Assembly (NCBI GenBank): GCA_963931925.1
Contig: OZ007573.1
Coordinates: 38,806,296-38,870,295, forward strand
Direction of reading: 5' to 3'
Length of the DNA: 64,000 bases
From: Onchidella celtica
Taxonomy: Eukaryota; Mollusca; Gastropoda; Systellommatophora; Onchidiidae
Part shown: in pieces, positions 13,001 through 28,000 of the stretch
Layout: every line of letters starts with the position of its first letter
How positions within the stretch are numbered: the stretch's first letter is position 1
Program-made: the position numbers and the translations under genes
The notes under the pieces: model-generated
Seen by the model: only the letters and a program-made list of their open reading frames with translations
Databases searched by the model: none
What the model was told of the DNA's origin: nothing

Positions 13001-16000
13001 AAAGTCTCTTACAACTTCTTAAAGCTGACCTATTTGGAAAGGTTCATTAATTTTTTTAATCAGTTTGAATGCTTTCTAACAACTACCATCAAACCCCGCG
13101 CTGTGATCTAAAAACTTCATTTATGAACCAACAGACCCTCTTCTTTTAGAAAATACTAGAAGCAAACTAATCAAAATTTACCAGTTTCATACTGTCAGAA
13201 CTACCTTGCATAGCCCCACAGACAAACCTACCTTGTCATTATCAGAAGACACTTTTTTATCCCACACTTCTACAATCATGTAATTGTCCCTCATTCTCTC
13301 TAGCAATGGTATTGTCATCATGACAGGTGCCACCTGGAGAAGGGAGAAATTGTACATTTAAACACAGGCAAAATTCATATAAATAGCACCACTCTACAAC
13401 ATGGAGGCTTTCCTGATCCGCAAGAATTTTTACTTTTCAAATCCAGGTGAAAAATGAAAATAAAACTTATGCAAAAAAAAAAAATATATATATATAACCT
13501 CTCTTATGTAAACAAATAAAACTTAACTCTTTTGATAAAATCAAATGAAGTTAAAGTTGTCTATTGATGGTTATTTTTAAATTATGCTTGATATTTATAA
13601 GTGATATCTTATTCATTTTTTTTTTATACCTGTGCAGGTTTCCTCAGTTACAATGCTTTTCATCTAATTGTTTCAATGTCGCTAAAACTTTTCAGATTTT
13701 CTATGAACAGTTTGAAATACAACTGTTTAGAACAATCAGTAACACTATCTTTATTTTTTCATGAGAATTGTGAGACTTACTTGCAGGAAATTGTACTCCG
13801 GGTTTAATGTACCCCAGCAAACATTAGAATGTACAGCGTCATTACACCAAAACATTCTACACACGAGGTAGGTATTACGAATAACATTGTCGCGACCTGG
13901 GGAAATGCAGATATTAAATTCAAAACTCACAATGTCGACACTAGCATAATACTTTCATTTTTTTGTAGTATTGTATCCTGCATCTTCAAATTGAGATCTC
14001 ATTGGTTCTGACATCCTTGTAAACCCAATTTCAATTCTCTGTTACTAACAAAACATGGAAAGTTCAATATCAGCAAATGCCAGAACATGGTGCCCATTAT
14101 TCCTTTAAAAATATGCACACTGTTTTTAATTTGATCTTTCTAAAGAAAAAACAAATTGGCATTTTTTTTTTTTTTGTAGTTCCATTATCATTACAGGCTT
14201 GAAACTACCCAACATGCAGAAAGAAATTAAATTTTGAAATTTACTGCTTCATTTCATCAAAATCTGTAACTATAAGGGAATAAAAGTCACAAAGCAACTT
14301 GGACAAATTTTACACAGTTCAAATCTACGAAGAGACTGATAAATTTTACATAAATCAAACCTACAAAGAGACTAATAAATGTTTAATAATTCACACCTAC
14401 AAAGAGACTGAAAAATGTTACATAATTCAAGCCTACAAATAGACTGATACATTTCACATAATTCAAATCCACTAGAGACTGATAAATTTTGCATAATTCA
14501 AACCAATAAAAAAAATTTGATAAATTCTGCATAGTTCAAAGTTACAAAGAGACTGATAAATTTATCACTGCTACCAAACTGATCCTCTCTTTCTTACCTG
14601 CTGCTGCAGTTTGAGCTTGCAATAATGCTGGGTTTTTGTTAATCATATGCAATGGAGGTACGCCTTGGACAGGAATGTTCCTCCCTTCTTGAATGTACAG
14701 CAAGGTAGAGAGGGTAATCACCTGCAAAGAAAAGATACATAACAGTTTTAAAATAAAACTACAAGATCTTCATATACAAAGCCCAGTTAATGAGAAATAT
14801 TTTTACACTTGTAGTAATCCATATATATGTACCAATTTCACAATCAAAATATCTATGACAATTATCATGACAAAAACATTGCTTCACATTTTAGACCCTC
14901 CATTCACAGGATTCGGGTACTTCAAAAAGTGGAACTTCAGCAAGAATGATAAACAGACAATTTCTTTTAATATGTGGCCCTTTCCAAAGGTCAGTCTTAT
15001 TGATGAATCCTAAATGTTAAATAAAAACAAAAAACGATGTCCTATAATTGCAATCATAGAGCACTTGTCTTGGAAACAAAAATGAATATCTTGTCAAAAT
15101 GTACAGGGCTAGCTAAATGAACTACTTAAAAAATGCAAGTAAATAGAGGACAGAGAATCTGCAGCTCTTCAATCATGATTGTAAAAATACAACATCTGAA
15201 GTATTAAAGAAATGTGGCTATTTCATAACCAAATCTGGCCACCCATGATTTACTGTCTTCCCAGCCAATCAGCTGTTTACCTCCGCCCCTTGCTGCCCTC
15301 CAAACACCTGAGCTCCAGAATCCAAGTGAGAGGTAGCACCGTGAGATTGTGAATTGTTGGATTTGTTGAGAACTGCCAGGGTGGCCTTCAACTGTTGTTT
15401 CAAGCAGGAGATTTCATCTCCTTCCTCCACTTCCATCCGGGGAGAATCTGTTTGTTTCCTGCGAGGTGATTGAGGTGGAAGACCTGACACAGCTGTGGTC
15501 ATTTGTGGCTGAGATGTTGTCATTGGAAAATCTAAATGAATGAGAAAGTAAGAAAAAAAAATTTAAAAATAATTTATTTTTTTTAAATATGTAAGCAAAA
15601 AATAATATAAATAAAATTACAGATAAAATTATAAAAAAATGTACATTATGATGGCCCCTTGAATAATTTGAATTCCATAGGTATCCACCACAAAAAGAAA
15701 AATCACACTTTTGTTCACGCATACACAAAAGTAATTTCAAGATTTACGCAATGTTCTTTGAGGGAAAATTTCTTTGATCAAAAGTCGAGTTTAAAATGGC
15801 AAGGGACAATCTGTGCACTCCTTTTATTTTTATTAATGATGAATTTCTGAATAAATTAAGCATACTGCACAACATAAAACAAAAATAAATATTTCAAACA
15901 TACTGTTGCCCTTAACTACTTCAAAGAGATACTCATCTCATACAAAATACAATAAAATAAATACTCATACACTTCGCTTAACAAAGAACATTATCACTAA

Positions 16001-19000
16001 TCTGGTGCACCGCCACTAACCTATTTTCTTTGTAGGAGATTTTATGATTGGCTGATCTTTGTTTTTGTTGAGCTGTTCTACCAATCGTGCTTGCTCAGGG
16101 CTGATGCCACCGATGGGAACAATTTTCACATTCCCACTCATCTCTGCTAGTTTTGTACGAGCCATAACTGTAGCAAACTCTTTATGATCAGATGCAAGCT
16201 CCACTGAGATCTGCACGATAAATGAAAAACAATGCTTTTACTTTATTTTCCCCTTATCCTTTGTAGTGTTTTAAACAAGCTTGAATAAGCTTTACAAACA
16301 TCTGTGTCATCAAAAAAAGTATAATGTGATCTTAGCCCGATTTGCAGGTAAAAGGGAAGAGGCACTTGAGGCAAAATATAAATAGACAATAACAAACTGG
16401 CCAACAAAGTTAACAGAATAGAAGAGAAAAGAAACAGTGCGATATCCTGGGCACTTGAGAGTGTTTTCAAAACATATCTCTGTACAATATAATTCACTTT
16501 AAATATGGATTCAAGGTTAGTACACTCCATGGGATGTACCATTTTCTCCAATAATACTGCATAGGTATGCAATGAGAGATGAAAAATTTATCAGTTTGAT
16601 ATTGAAATCTTTACATGAACGTGTCTGGACCATTATCTCACCTTTAATTTGCCATATAAATTAACATTTGCCCGGCCGCTCACAGAACTGTTGAAAGAGG
16701 AAGACTGAGATTTGTTGAGCAGGCCATTCTTGCTTGTGTCTGGGATTTCTAATTCTCTCTGTACAAACAAATTCTCTGAGCGCAGAATAGATTTTAGTGA
16801 AATACCTCCACTTCCTATCAAGGTGGGCTGTGAAGAGAAAAAACAACAACATCCATATAGTAATTCACCAGTCAGGGAATCAGTCACATGTCAGAAAGAA
16901 CAATGTAGTTTAGTTAATGCTGGTGTGACAGAACAGAAATATTATGTAACAGTGAAAGGCAGTGAAGGAACATTATCATGCACTATTCATTCTTTATTAT
17001 AACAGGAAGAGTAAGCATCACAAAATAATGAGAGACTGCAATGATCTGGAAAATCTTGAACAGTCCAGTGTGACTAAGCCATACTGTTTCTGGATGACGA
17101 GTAAATTTTTTTTTTTTTTTTAATTTGCAGGAAATATTAAAATAAACTTCTGTTGATTAACCCATTCAATCCCACTCGGTTTGAAAATTATGCAACCCTA
17201 TGCTCAGGCAAAGGGAAATAACTCCGCAAAATTACGTACACATGTTTTTAAATAAATTGTATAAAAAAAACTTGTGTCCATAATCTTCTCAAATAAACTG
17301 CATTGTATTCACAAATGAATGGTGTTTGTTATGATTGGGTGTGTGTGTGTGTGTGAGTTGAATACATTTGAAAAAAAAAAAATTTAAATCACAAAATCAA
17401 GGAGAGAACGAACTTTTTTTCTACTCAGTGAGGCTGTATTGATGTCTGGATTAGGTGGTAAGTCTCAAATGGAAGGCAGCAAAGCAGTCTCCCTTACACA
17501 GGTGCACCTGACAGACTGCACAACCATTGCTAGTTTCCACAGGCCGCCCAGAAGCTGTTCTCCGCTTGTTCTTTGAGCACTCATAGCAGGACAGTTTGCG
17601 GCCGAAAAGGCGGATTTGTTGATGGGCGGTTGGGTTTCGGTTTGCAATTCCTGTGGCTCTTGGAGCTGCTCGTGCTACGCGCTGCCGGGTTGTCTGGGTT
17701 CATCATTTCTTTGGATTGCTTGAGAACAGCATCAAATAATGGTCTAACTTTGAAGATAGGCTCATGCCCTGGCTCTCCTTTTTGAACGTGATTTGTGTTG
17801 TCATTCAAATGGAAGTAGCGTGAGATTGCTTCGTATCAATTTCTAGACATGACTTTTGACACTGCCGGGACATTGAGAAGTTCACAAGTTGACCAAAAAT
17901 GTCTGTAGTGAGGAAGCTGATGTATTCCAAACATGAAATTGATGAACAAAAACAACTTCATGTCGTTGACGTCGACCGGTTTCCACGATGAATCAGCTTT
18001 TACGGCAATTCTTTCCTGCGCGTATTTGTTAGTTTCAGTTGCAATGTTTTCTAAAACTGTCTCTGGTAAGATCAGTGTGAAGAAATCATGGGGTGTGAAA
18101 TCCTCATCAGGATCAATATCATCACTGGGACCTACCGGCTGGGTAAACTCATCTATCTCCGCTTCCTGCAGTTCATCTGTCCACAACAGCTGATCGTCTA
18201 AAGCTCTAGATCTAGCTCCCTTTGCCTTCTTTCTTCTATCACCACTACCATCCTCGACCTCACTAGAGCTGTCAGAGTCACTATCGTTATGCTCCAAATC
18301 CACCACAAGATCTAAATCTACATCAGACTCATTATCAGAATCGTCACTGCCATCATAAAATTCACCATCATCATCCTGATTAGACGGTCCAGGCTGATTG
18401 TTGACCAAATTTTGCAGAAAATTAAATGCCATCTTCACAGCGTTCGTGTGTGGAAAACAAAACATCAAAACCCACAGAGAGTTTGCAGTAATGTCCCTTG
18501 ATTCACGGTGAACCAGGAAGACACGCTAGTCGCGAGATTTAGCCGAGATTTCCGTTGCCACATAGCAACAGATAAACAGTATCTCGACTGGCGTATATCG
18601 GCGTATCTGGGATCGGCGCGGTAGTGGCGTACATTGGCGTATGTGGGGCTGAATGGGTTAAACAGAATAACTTTCTGTGGAGAACGTAATAATTTAATGT
18701 TTAAAAGGAGACAGAAGACAATGACCATAGGGCTGCTAACTGTATTTTCTCAGTTTATTCTACAGATGTTCAAATACTGGACACATATGAAAATACCTCA
18801 CTTTACTGCCTAGGTTCAAACGATTATTAAAGGAACAGAACTAGAATAAAAGATCCTAAGCAACTTTACAAAAAAATTAGTCTTGTGATTTACCGTATGC
18901 TGGCCAGGTTCTTTACAATACAATCTAAACACAAGAGCAGATTTCCACCATCTCTCCACTGCAGCTCCATCAAACAGGATAGGAAACACTGAACGATGGT

Positions 19001-22000
19001 TGAACATCAAAACTGTAAGAGGAATACAAATCCTTTGTAAAAACAAACATCTCCCCAAGCCAGCTGTCAAACTGTCCACCCTTATTTATGTGCTAAATTT
19101 ACCACAGTTTCTTGTGTTAGTCCCCAAAGTGTTCATGTATAGTGTTCACAAGGAAAAAAAAAAACACTGACATTCCTATTACAGTACTTTAAAAACTGAG
19201 ATTAGAAATTTACATTTGGCCAAAACTACCAATCTTCAAATGCATTTCATCACACAGTTTTGCTGTCTTCCTAGCTCTGTCCCCTTCATATTTACAAAGC
19301 AAGACATAGACATAATTTCCCTGGAATTTCAATCGATAATTTGTTGTTTTTTTACCTAATTTTGCAATTTTACTAGCAATTGTTGGACAACAATGAAATC
19401 TGATGCAAGACAAATTGATGGTTAAACAGTAAAGAAACAACTTACATTCCTACAGTTCCAATGCTGAGAGGATTGGATGCATTAATTTCAATTTCCATGT
19501 GTCTTAAATACATGTTTAATTCATGTAAAATAACCTGAACAACTTTACCATTATCTTTCACATTCTTGGATGCCACTCTGGTCACCTCTGTAGCCATTGC
19601 ATTTGGTGTGTACTTATCCCTGGATGTGGCCACCACAGGGAACTGATACTCCACAAAATGGGTACTGAAACAAAGATTGGTCAATATTCAACTGAAACAA
19701 CAGTAAGCACAACTGAAAATCAATAACAATTCATTTCTTTGGCTCACTTTTCTGTGTTAACAATGAATTCTCAAAAGAAAAATGTTCATTTTCCTCTGAC
19801 AATGAAATGACTCATTTTCATAATGTAACTCCTGAGGAATTAGTTGATCTTTAAAGGATATTCATGACTTAAATATCAATTTGACTGGCCCACTTCTTAT
19901 AATTCTGTTCAGTTTGTGGGGAAAAAAACAACACTTTTCATTTCTTGGTTATATCTTGTTGAAAAGCACCTAATTCAAAGCAGTAATGAACTTTAATTTA
20001 TAAATAAGTACTCAACAGAAAATTGTTTTAACAATACCCACCATGGCTTCTTGGATTTCTGAGGCCTAGGTGGTTTCCCCGACTTGAATTTACTTCCTGA
20101 TAGCCTAGAATCTGACATGTCTAGCACATCAGATTTCAGCAGCTGGAGGCAGTCTATGTTAACCCTTGCCACATGAACTCTGCCCAACAAGGTCAATCTC
20201 TCAATACTCAGACCTTCTACAATGCAAGGAAAAAATGTTCATACATGATGAAAGACAAATTCCAAACTCTGGTTCCTTAAGGCTGATATCAGTGAAAATT
20301 ACTGAGGGGCAATACAACAGCACTACCCATGACTCAAAATGAAATTTGTGAAAACCAATGAACTTCGCCTCAATCTTCCGCTAATATGTACAGGCTTTGG
20401 AGACACGTACACATGCACAATTCCATGTCTCTATGTACTGTTACAGTGACACAGAGCAAGCAGCAGAGACAGGGTTAAACTCTGTGAATCCACTAGAGGC
20501 CTTATGTCTAACTCATCACCTTCCACTACCTAGTCTTATGAGATGCATGCCCCAAAGAACAAAAGCAATAAATGGCCAAGAGTTCCCCTGATCTCATTTG
20601 CATTGAGAGCTTAAGTGTCAAATATCATCCACAAAACTGTAACTAAAGTTTTCCTACACAACGTCACTATACACTGAAAACAGTTGATTCGGCAGTAGTT
20701 TTTAATGAAAAAAAATGAGAATAGATTAAATATTCATAACAGCACGATTCTGTGGGATAAAATATCAACTTTCTAAAGAAGGAATAAATATAAACTCCCA
20801 ATAAATATATTTTTGTTTAACAAATGTCAAAGGTTGTAAAGTTCTGTTCAACATAATTAACTCAGCCTAATTTAAGAAGGCACAGGCAAAGTTAATGATG
20901 AAAACTTGTAATATGGATGTATGTAGGAATATTATGTTTATGGACATGTACAAGTAACAAACCTTGTCTGGGCTTGTTCATATCAGATGTTACGGGGTCA
21001 AAAGAAACTCGGGAGATTTCAGAACGGGCTGTACTCATTTGATCGCTGTCACTGGCTGCATCCACACTGGACTTCCGTTTGCGAGATCGAGACCGTGACC
21101 TTGAAGTTGATCTTGAGCGCACTTTCTTTTTAGGTTTCACAGTTTTGGAGTCTTTAGTGGCGTCTGGCACATTCTCTTTCGCTTCTTGCTTTGCAGACTT
21201 TGCCGGCTTTCTTGGCGAGTTTGATCTTGATCTTGTTTGTGAATTTGAGCGTGATCTGGATCGTGATGATGACCTTGATCGTGAACGCATTCTTCGTTTT
21301 GTTTTTCTAGTCTTGCTTTTGCTATTTTCATCTTCATCAACATGGTCAAGGCTGGTAATTGAGGATGCTCTAGATGGGGGACGCTGAAGACACACAAAAA
21401 TTGGTACACTTTTGTATTTCTACTGTATCTAGTTCAATTTTACGGCAACACAGTACAATTCTTCCTATCATGTGCTCAGCATACATATTAAATCTCAAGA
21501 CACATTTAATGCACTTATGTATCCATCACTACAAAACACAAATTCATCAATAAGATTCAGTGATAAACAAGCCTGCTTATCCTTTATGACTCTGATGAGA
21601 CATGAAGTAATGCTCCTCAGTTGTAAAAGTATTACTAAACCTGAAGAACCGGTCACCTTTGTGCCAGTTTAAACTTAGTCATCAATCATACATCTTTCTT
21701 TCAATCAATGTCATCAAAATGAGAGAGCGTTTGATAAGAATCTGCTCACTTGGTTCCCTGGTTCGTCCAAAGGATTCCCACTGTTCAGTCCACAACTGCC
21801 TCCAGGCAACCTCCCAGGTAAGGACATGTACTGGTGAATTTGTTGTGGCTGACGGTGATCGTAGCCACTAAGATCACTGAGTCCAACAGCGTCATTGTCC
21901 TGGAGAGAATAACGTGTAAAAATAATCACTTTTGCCTACACTCCAGATGTCTCTCATTTCAACTGTCATGCACTGGTCCTACCATATGCAAGCAATGACA

Positions 22001-25000
22001 AAATGAAGAATCAATTGATATTGATAATAAGACGTAGCATTAATAATGAGCCAAACTAAAGGAACACTATCTCCTTTTTGTCTGTGACATTAAAATTCAT
22101 TTCTAGTTTCACACTTTCAAACAAAAATTTCACTCAAGAAGAAACAACACCTGTTAGTGTAGCTGTACTGTGAGTGTGATTGGATCCTAATCATGCAACA
22201 TGCCACCATCATGATGTTGCAGCATCACATATGACAATGTTAAATATTTGTCAAACAAACTCCTCTGATAGTTTTTCAGGTATTTAATCCAACTTAAGTG
22301 GATAATCAAAATGGCTAAATTTCAAGAATGTTTTCTCAACTGTAACTAAGTGTTTACGGAAACTCTCACAAACAAACAAAAAATCAGTAAAATATTAACT
22401 ACAAACAAATTAGCTATGAAACTGACCCACTCTAAGCCATTAGTGTTACCAACGACAACTTACAGAATTGTAGTAAAAAAGCTCCTGCAAGATTGAGTTG
22501 TCATGCATTGGATCCTCCATCTCACTCATCATGTGATCATATGCCAGATCTGAAGACATGCTGGTCCCTGGACTCAAGCCATTCATCAAGTTGTATAACT
22601 GATTGTGAAACAAAAAAAAGTTGCAGATTATTTTTTTTTTGACAACTGTTATTTTCATGCCAATTTTTGGCCGTTTTGTTAATCATTTTTTTTTTTTTTG
22701 ATTTATACCATATTCTTCTCTGTACCAGTATAATGAATTAAAAGAACAAAATATATTTAGAATACAGCAATATGAGAGGGTTTGTCTTTTTTTTTTTTTT
22801 TTCCAGTTTCTTTCATTATCAACAAAATCTAAATAAAGCACTTTATTCTGTGATCAATCATAATTGTGTTCTAACATATTTTTTTTTCCTATAATGTAAA
22901 CATAGCTCCTTCAAGAAATTTGGAAGTATAAAGTGCATCTGTTTACTTTCCTCACCTGAAAGTCTTGATTCTTGATGGGTGACGACAGTAAGTGGTCAGC
23001 ATCATATTTGTAACCCCCACCAAAATCTTGTGGGATAACCAGTCCCTCAGTTGTGCTGGCTGAGGGAGCCGACACCGGTCTACATAATAAAGAACATATA
23101 ATAATTCAACATCCAGCTAGCATTCAAGACAGCTTTCAAAGTGGAGCATGAGTTAAAACAGTGTTCGGCTAATATCACAAAATGAAAAAATACACAGGAG
23201 TGCTATTTTAAATCTATGTCCTGACATATTAGTATTTGACACAAAGGAAGAAAAGTAAGATTATCATCCTAAAAGATGAACAATTAATGGACATACAAAG
23301 AAAGAACAAATGTGTCCAAAATCATCAAATCTCACCTCTTCTTATTTCATTTTCCTAAATTACAGCACATTTTATGATGTGAACTGAAATCACCTTTTTC
23401 TCCACTACAAGACAATATGAAATTGTGAATAGTGTAGCATCAGTTTACAAAGCAGTTACTGATCATGTTGAAGTTCCACAAAACTCACCCTTTGGAATCC
23501 ACAGTTTTTGTCCTCAGAGGACTCCCATTTCCTGAATGCATGGAAGAAACTATCATTGCTTCCCTCAATTTTGTACCTTTCTCTACCAGTACTGACAACA
23601 GATCTCTACCTCCTGATGCTGATGCCCTTACTGGACTACCTAACAGCATGTAGGATAAAAGAAATATAAATTAACAAATTAACCAATAATTATAATTATG
23701 AAGGCTAACATATTTTTTCTCTCCAATAACACCAAGAGACTGTGCCAATCATTGTCCATCTCATGCAGTGGCTTACTGATGGTTTTGAGTTCTGAGTACC
23801 TTGTCACTGCTTATGGTGAGATCTATTTTCTCACAATGTGACAAGTCAATATCTTTAACTCTCACCCCGCGCGCTACCCGTAAAGCCCGCTGCACGGTCA
23901 GTGACCTTACTCACGGAGAATCTTATCTGGGTCGCACTGACACTTTGCCGCCATGCGATGACCACAAACGCTGTCCGCGTGGTTCGGTTTTTATTGATCG
24001 GTACGAAAACATTCGCTGCTATGCCTTATCATACTTGGTAATGAATTATCCAGCAAAACCCTAATCTGTCAGTCTCTAACCAATGATCTGACTTATGATT
24101 CCAAACCAACAGTTGTAGTTTTCGTGAGAACGAAGCACGATAACTAGCCATGCCTGTCGCGAATGTGGTTTATAGCAAACGACTGCAATTCAAGAGGAAA
24201 ACACACACTCGACGAACACACTAAACTTTCCTACTGGAATTAATTAAACAACTCAAATGAAATAGTTTTGACAGGCCTGTAGGGCCACAATAATGTATTG
24301 AGTTAGCTAAATAAAGATAACATATATATGAAATGACTATCAGTGTAACTGCAAAATAAGAATACAATTTTAGAATGGACTAAAAGGTCCTAGTACTGGA
24401 TCAAATATAACTAATGACTCATAGGATATTTAATACAAATTATAGTCTTCGCTGTCTCAGCACACGCCACATCAATTGCAATGGCTCAAGTCATATATTA
24501 TAGTACTGGCACTGCCTGGCTGTGACTCTAGGAGTAGACTCCCATACTGCTGGTAACATCTGAATTCTGACATACAATTACAATGCATACCATTTTTCCC
24601 TGGCTATCAAGAACCAGGGAATATCAACAAAGGCGTTGGATGGTGGACAAAGTCCGGGTAGCTATTAGCTGGAGCTCGTCATTTCTAGGCTCCTTACATG
24701 GATGGACTGCTCTACTGCGTCTCTGTTTCGATCTGGCTCGAAATTAGCCGACCACTTCGCAGTGGATACTTTTCTGCATGTGATAATGGACATAGGTATG
24801 GGCTGACTTTTATAATGTCTAGCCACCTGCAAACTACCATCCAAATCCCTAGATTTGATTGGTGCAGCCATGCGAGCTCATCTCGCAGTATCAATACATT
24901 CTATGTATGAGTCGGTTACGGCCTTGCACTAAGACAGACAAAGTCGTCTTCTAAATAGGTTAATAAAAATTAAATCCAAAAATCTTATTCAATTGACTCA

Positions 25001-28000
25001 GCACGAAAAATTAACAACTCGTGCTTTCACGAACCACTGAATGTCAACAGTCAATTACAACCACCTCACACCCTCTAACAATGCTATTAAATCACGAACT
25101 GGAGCTACTCTGCCATCCCTGGTTTACCTACACATATTCCTTTTTAACCATCTACAGTTTTTGTCGAAAAAACATTACTCAAAACATGTTGCTCACGACA
25201 ACAGCTCAAGGACACTTCACTAAGACTAGATTTAAAAAACTCTGAATTCAACCCGTGGCCTAGCACGGCATTTATGATCCTGATCTTGCTCTTGACAATG
25301 CCCTCCCAAGCCCTACACAAATGGTTTCATCCTGATTGACACATACTCATAAACCAATGTGGGCATTTGGGGCAGAGATTATTTCAGAGCTTGTTTCTGA
25401 TTGGTTCTTAGATACAGACAACTCCAGATGGTGGTCAGCTTGTGAGAAAATGAGATAATATTGCAAATTTGTTGAGCAACAGTTCGCATGTCGACGTTAC
25501 ATCTTTTGAAAGTGTGGGGAGAGCCTTTGAAAGCTTAGACTTTGTGATTCCGACCAGTGGTTCACTGGTTAGCATGTCCATGTCACAATGCCTTTGATCT
25601 AGAAGAGATACAGTGAACAATAACATGGTGAAACTACCGACGCGTGAAAATACGGCTTGCAGATTGACCTTGCCGACTTTTGCCGCCCATGCAGCGTGAG
25701 CGCTTGCAAATCAATACAGACTTTTGCCGCCCCGCGCAGCGTGAGGGTTAATAGTTTTGAAGTTAGAAGTAAAAACATTTATGCCACACTTATGGATACC
25801 TAGAAAAGTGACTAACACTTTGAAACATTCTCTTGCAAAATGAGAAATCTGCCAATACACCAGTACCTGAGATAGACAATGAATTTCACAGAGCTAATGC
25901 GGCACGACAAAAAAAAATCTGGGTCTTCAGTTCCCTACAACGTCATTGTCACGAGTGGAGTGAGTGCAATTAAGGGGATTGCTACAGAGCGGGTGTAGAA
26001 TAAGAAGAGCTCACGACAGACGGATAGGAAAAGACGGGAAAGGGGAAGAGTAAAAATAACTCATGCAGACAAGTGGGAAAAGCGTGCGTGTATGAGTGGT
26101 GTGGAAGTCTGAATGAGGCGAAAGCGCTGGATTACTATCACTGCAAGTTAGAAGGTCCGACGGAGCGGACCTGTGAATAAGAGCCCCCTGATTTCGGTAT
26201 TCTATATACTAGGGGAACTGCTAGGTCATTTTTTTTTAGTGTAGGTATTGCTCACGCTCACTCGTTGACAGTCATCTTGATGCGATTTGAAATTAATTGC
26301 ATTAATTTTTTTGGGGTGGGGGATGATGTCACGAGTGGAGTGAGTGCAATTAAGGGGATTGCTACAGAGCGGGTGTAGAATAAGAAGAGCTCACGACAGA
26401 CGGATAGGAAAAGACGGGAAAGGGGAAGAGTAAAAATAACTCATGCAGACAAGTGGGAAAAGCGTGCGTGTATGAGTGGTGTGGAAGTCTGAATGAGGCG
26501 AAAGCGCTGGATTACTATCACTGCAAGTTAGAAGGTCCGACGGAGCGGACCTGTGAATAAGAGCCCATCGGGCGGACATAAGGGAAGCAGTCGAGAAGAC
26601 TAGTGAGACAGTCTTTCCAGTAATGACTGGTACGTAGAATGTTGATTGATTATTATGATTGATGTATTATATTATATTCGTCTATTACCATGATGTAAAT
26701 AAGTATATGTGAGGAATGTGGAAGTCCTTGATATTGGATATAGCAATGTGCGCCATGAGCGATAGATGAAAGTGAGTTCATGGATTTGTAGCGCGAGTGA
26801 GTAGTGTGTACTCCGATGGAGGTGTGTTACCGTAAGATGTGTGGTGAGTGGAAGGTGAACTAGTGTGTGTACGCTTCATGGATTGTAAGGAGAGGTGGAG
26901 TGAATAGAAATGGTAGGGTATTATACCAATGTAATGTTATTCTTGTAGGTGTCGGGGACGGGCCGCAGAGCCACCTCGATGAGCGCAGGGGATAGGCCAG
27001 CATAGGGCCGGAGGCCACACATAGGCCAGAAGTGAGGCTGTCAGTGCAGGACAGTAGAAGCACATAAAGTCGTGGCAGTCAGGCCACGGACAGGGACGTA
27101 GATATGAGAGTGAATGAGATACTATATTGTTGCCATGTTGATAGGCTAGTGAACTGATATTATGTTGTTGCCATGTTGATGGCTATGGAAATAATAATGT
27201 GTTATTGCCCTTCTGAGGTGCTAGGGGAGTGCTAAGGTGTATGACAATAGGAAGGTGATATTGAGAGACTGCGGTGCCAGTAAATTATTAATGTGCTATG
27301 AAGACCCTGAGGGGAGAGGCTGAGGCCGAGGTGCCTTTAGGAGTGACTACCGGATTGTGGATCCGAGGGAGAGTGTGTGTGAGAATAAGGCCGTTGTACG
27401 GCAGTCATTTCAATAATATAATGTATGTGATTGCGCTATTATATGTATAATTATGTTTAATAAATGTGTGAGTCTGATGGATTGTTCTGTTAAGTGTTAA
27501 CTTGTTTGTTCGTGATTGTCGTCCTGTCATAAACTATTACATCTCCCAGTCTGGGATTTGTGACAGTCATCCTGCTTTGTCCAGTCTCCCACTTTCCCAA
27601 ACTTTATACAGGCCTACTGCAGATTTTGTTCCCACATAATATATAATATGGAAACCTCATGCTCTACCATTACTGTCATCTGCTGACAGTGCAATTACCC
27701 ACTAGATACCGTACCAATTGACTGAACCCTCTTGTGCCAGTATAGTATTATCCAGCACTTCTGAACATGCAAAACTAATTGAAAATAATACAGAAATATA
27801 AATTATTTTTTGACAATACAATTAGAATATATTTCGAAAATATTGTGTTGAAACCATCTGATATATTTCAAATATCAAATACTGGGTGCCAGATGGTTGA
27901 CTGCTCTTTTTTTATTGAAGATGAAAAATTTAACACATTTCTGAAGCAGTAATTTCTCAATGATTTCAGGCTTTCAACAAATCGTCCCCTCAGAATGACA

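Noticed and set aside
19446..19548. Open continuation of C2CD3 exon 13 to a GTAAGT at 19446
   Set aside because: Gives the wrong phase for exon 14 and breaks the conserved protein order. The donor at 19549 fits both.
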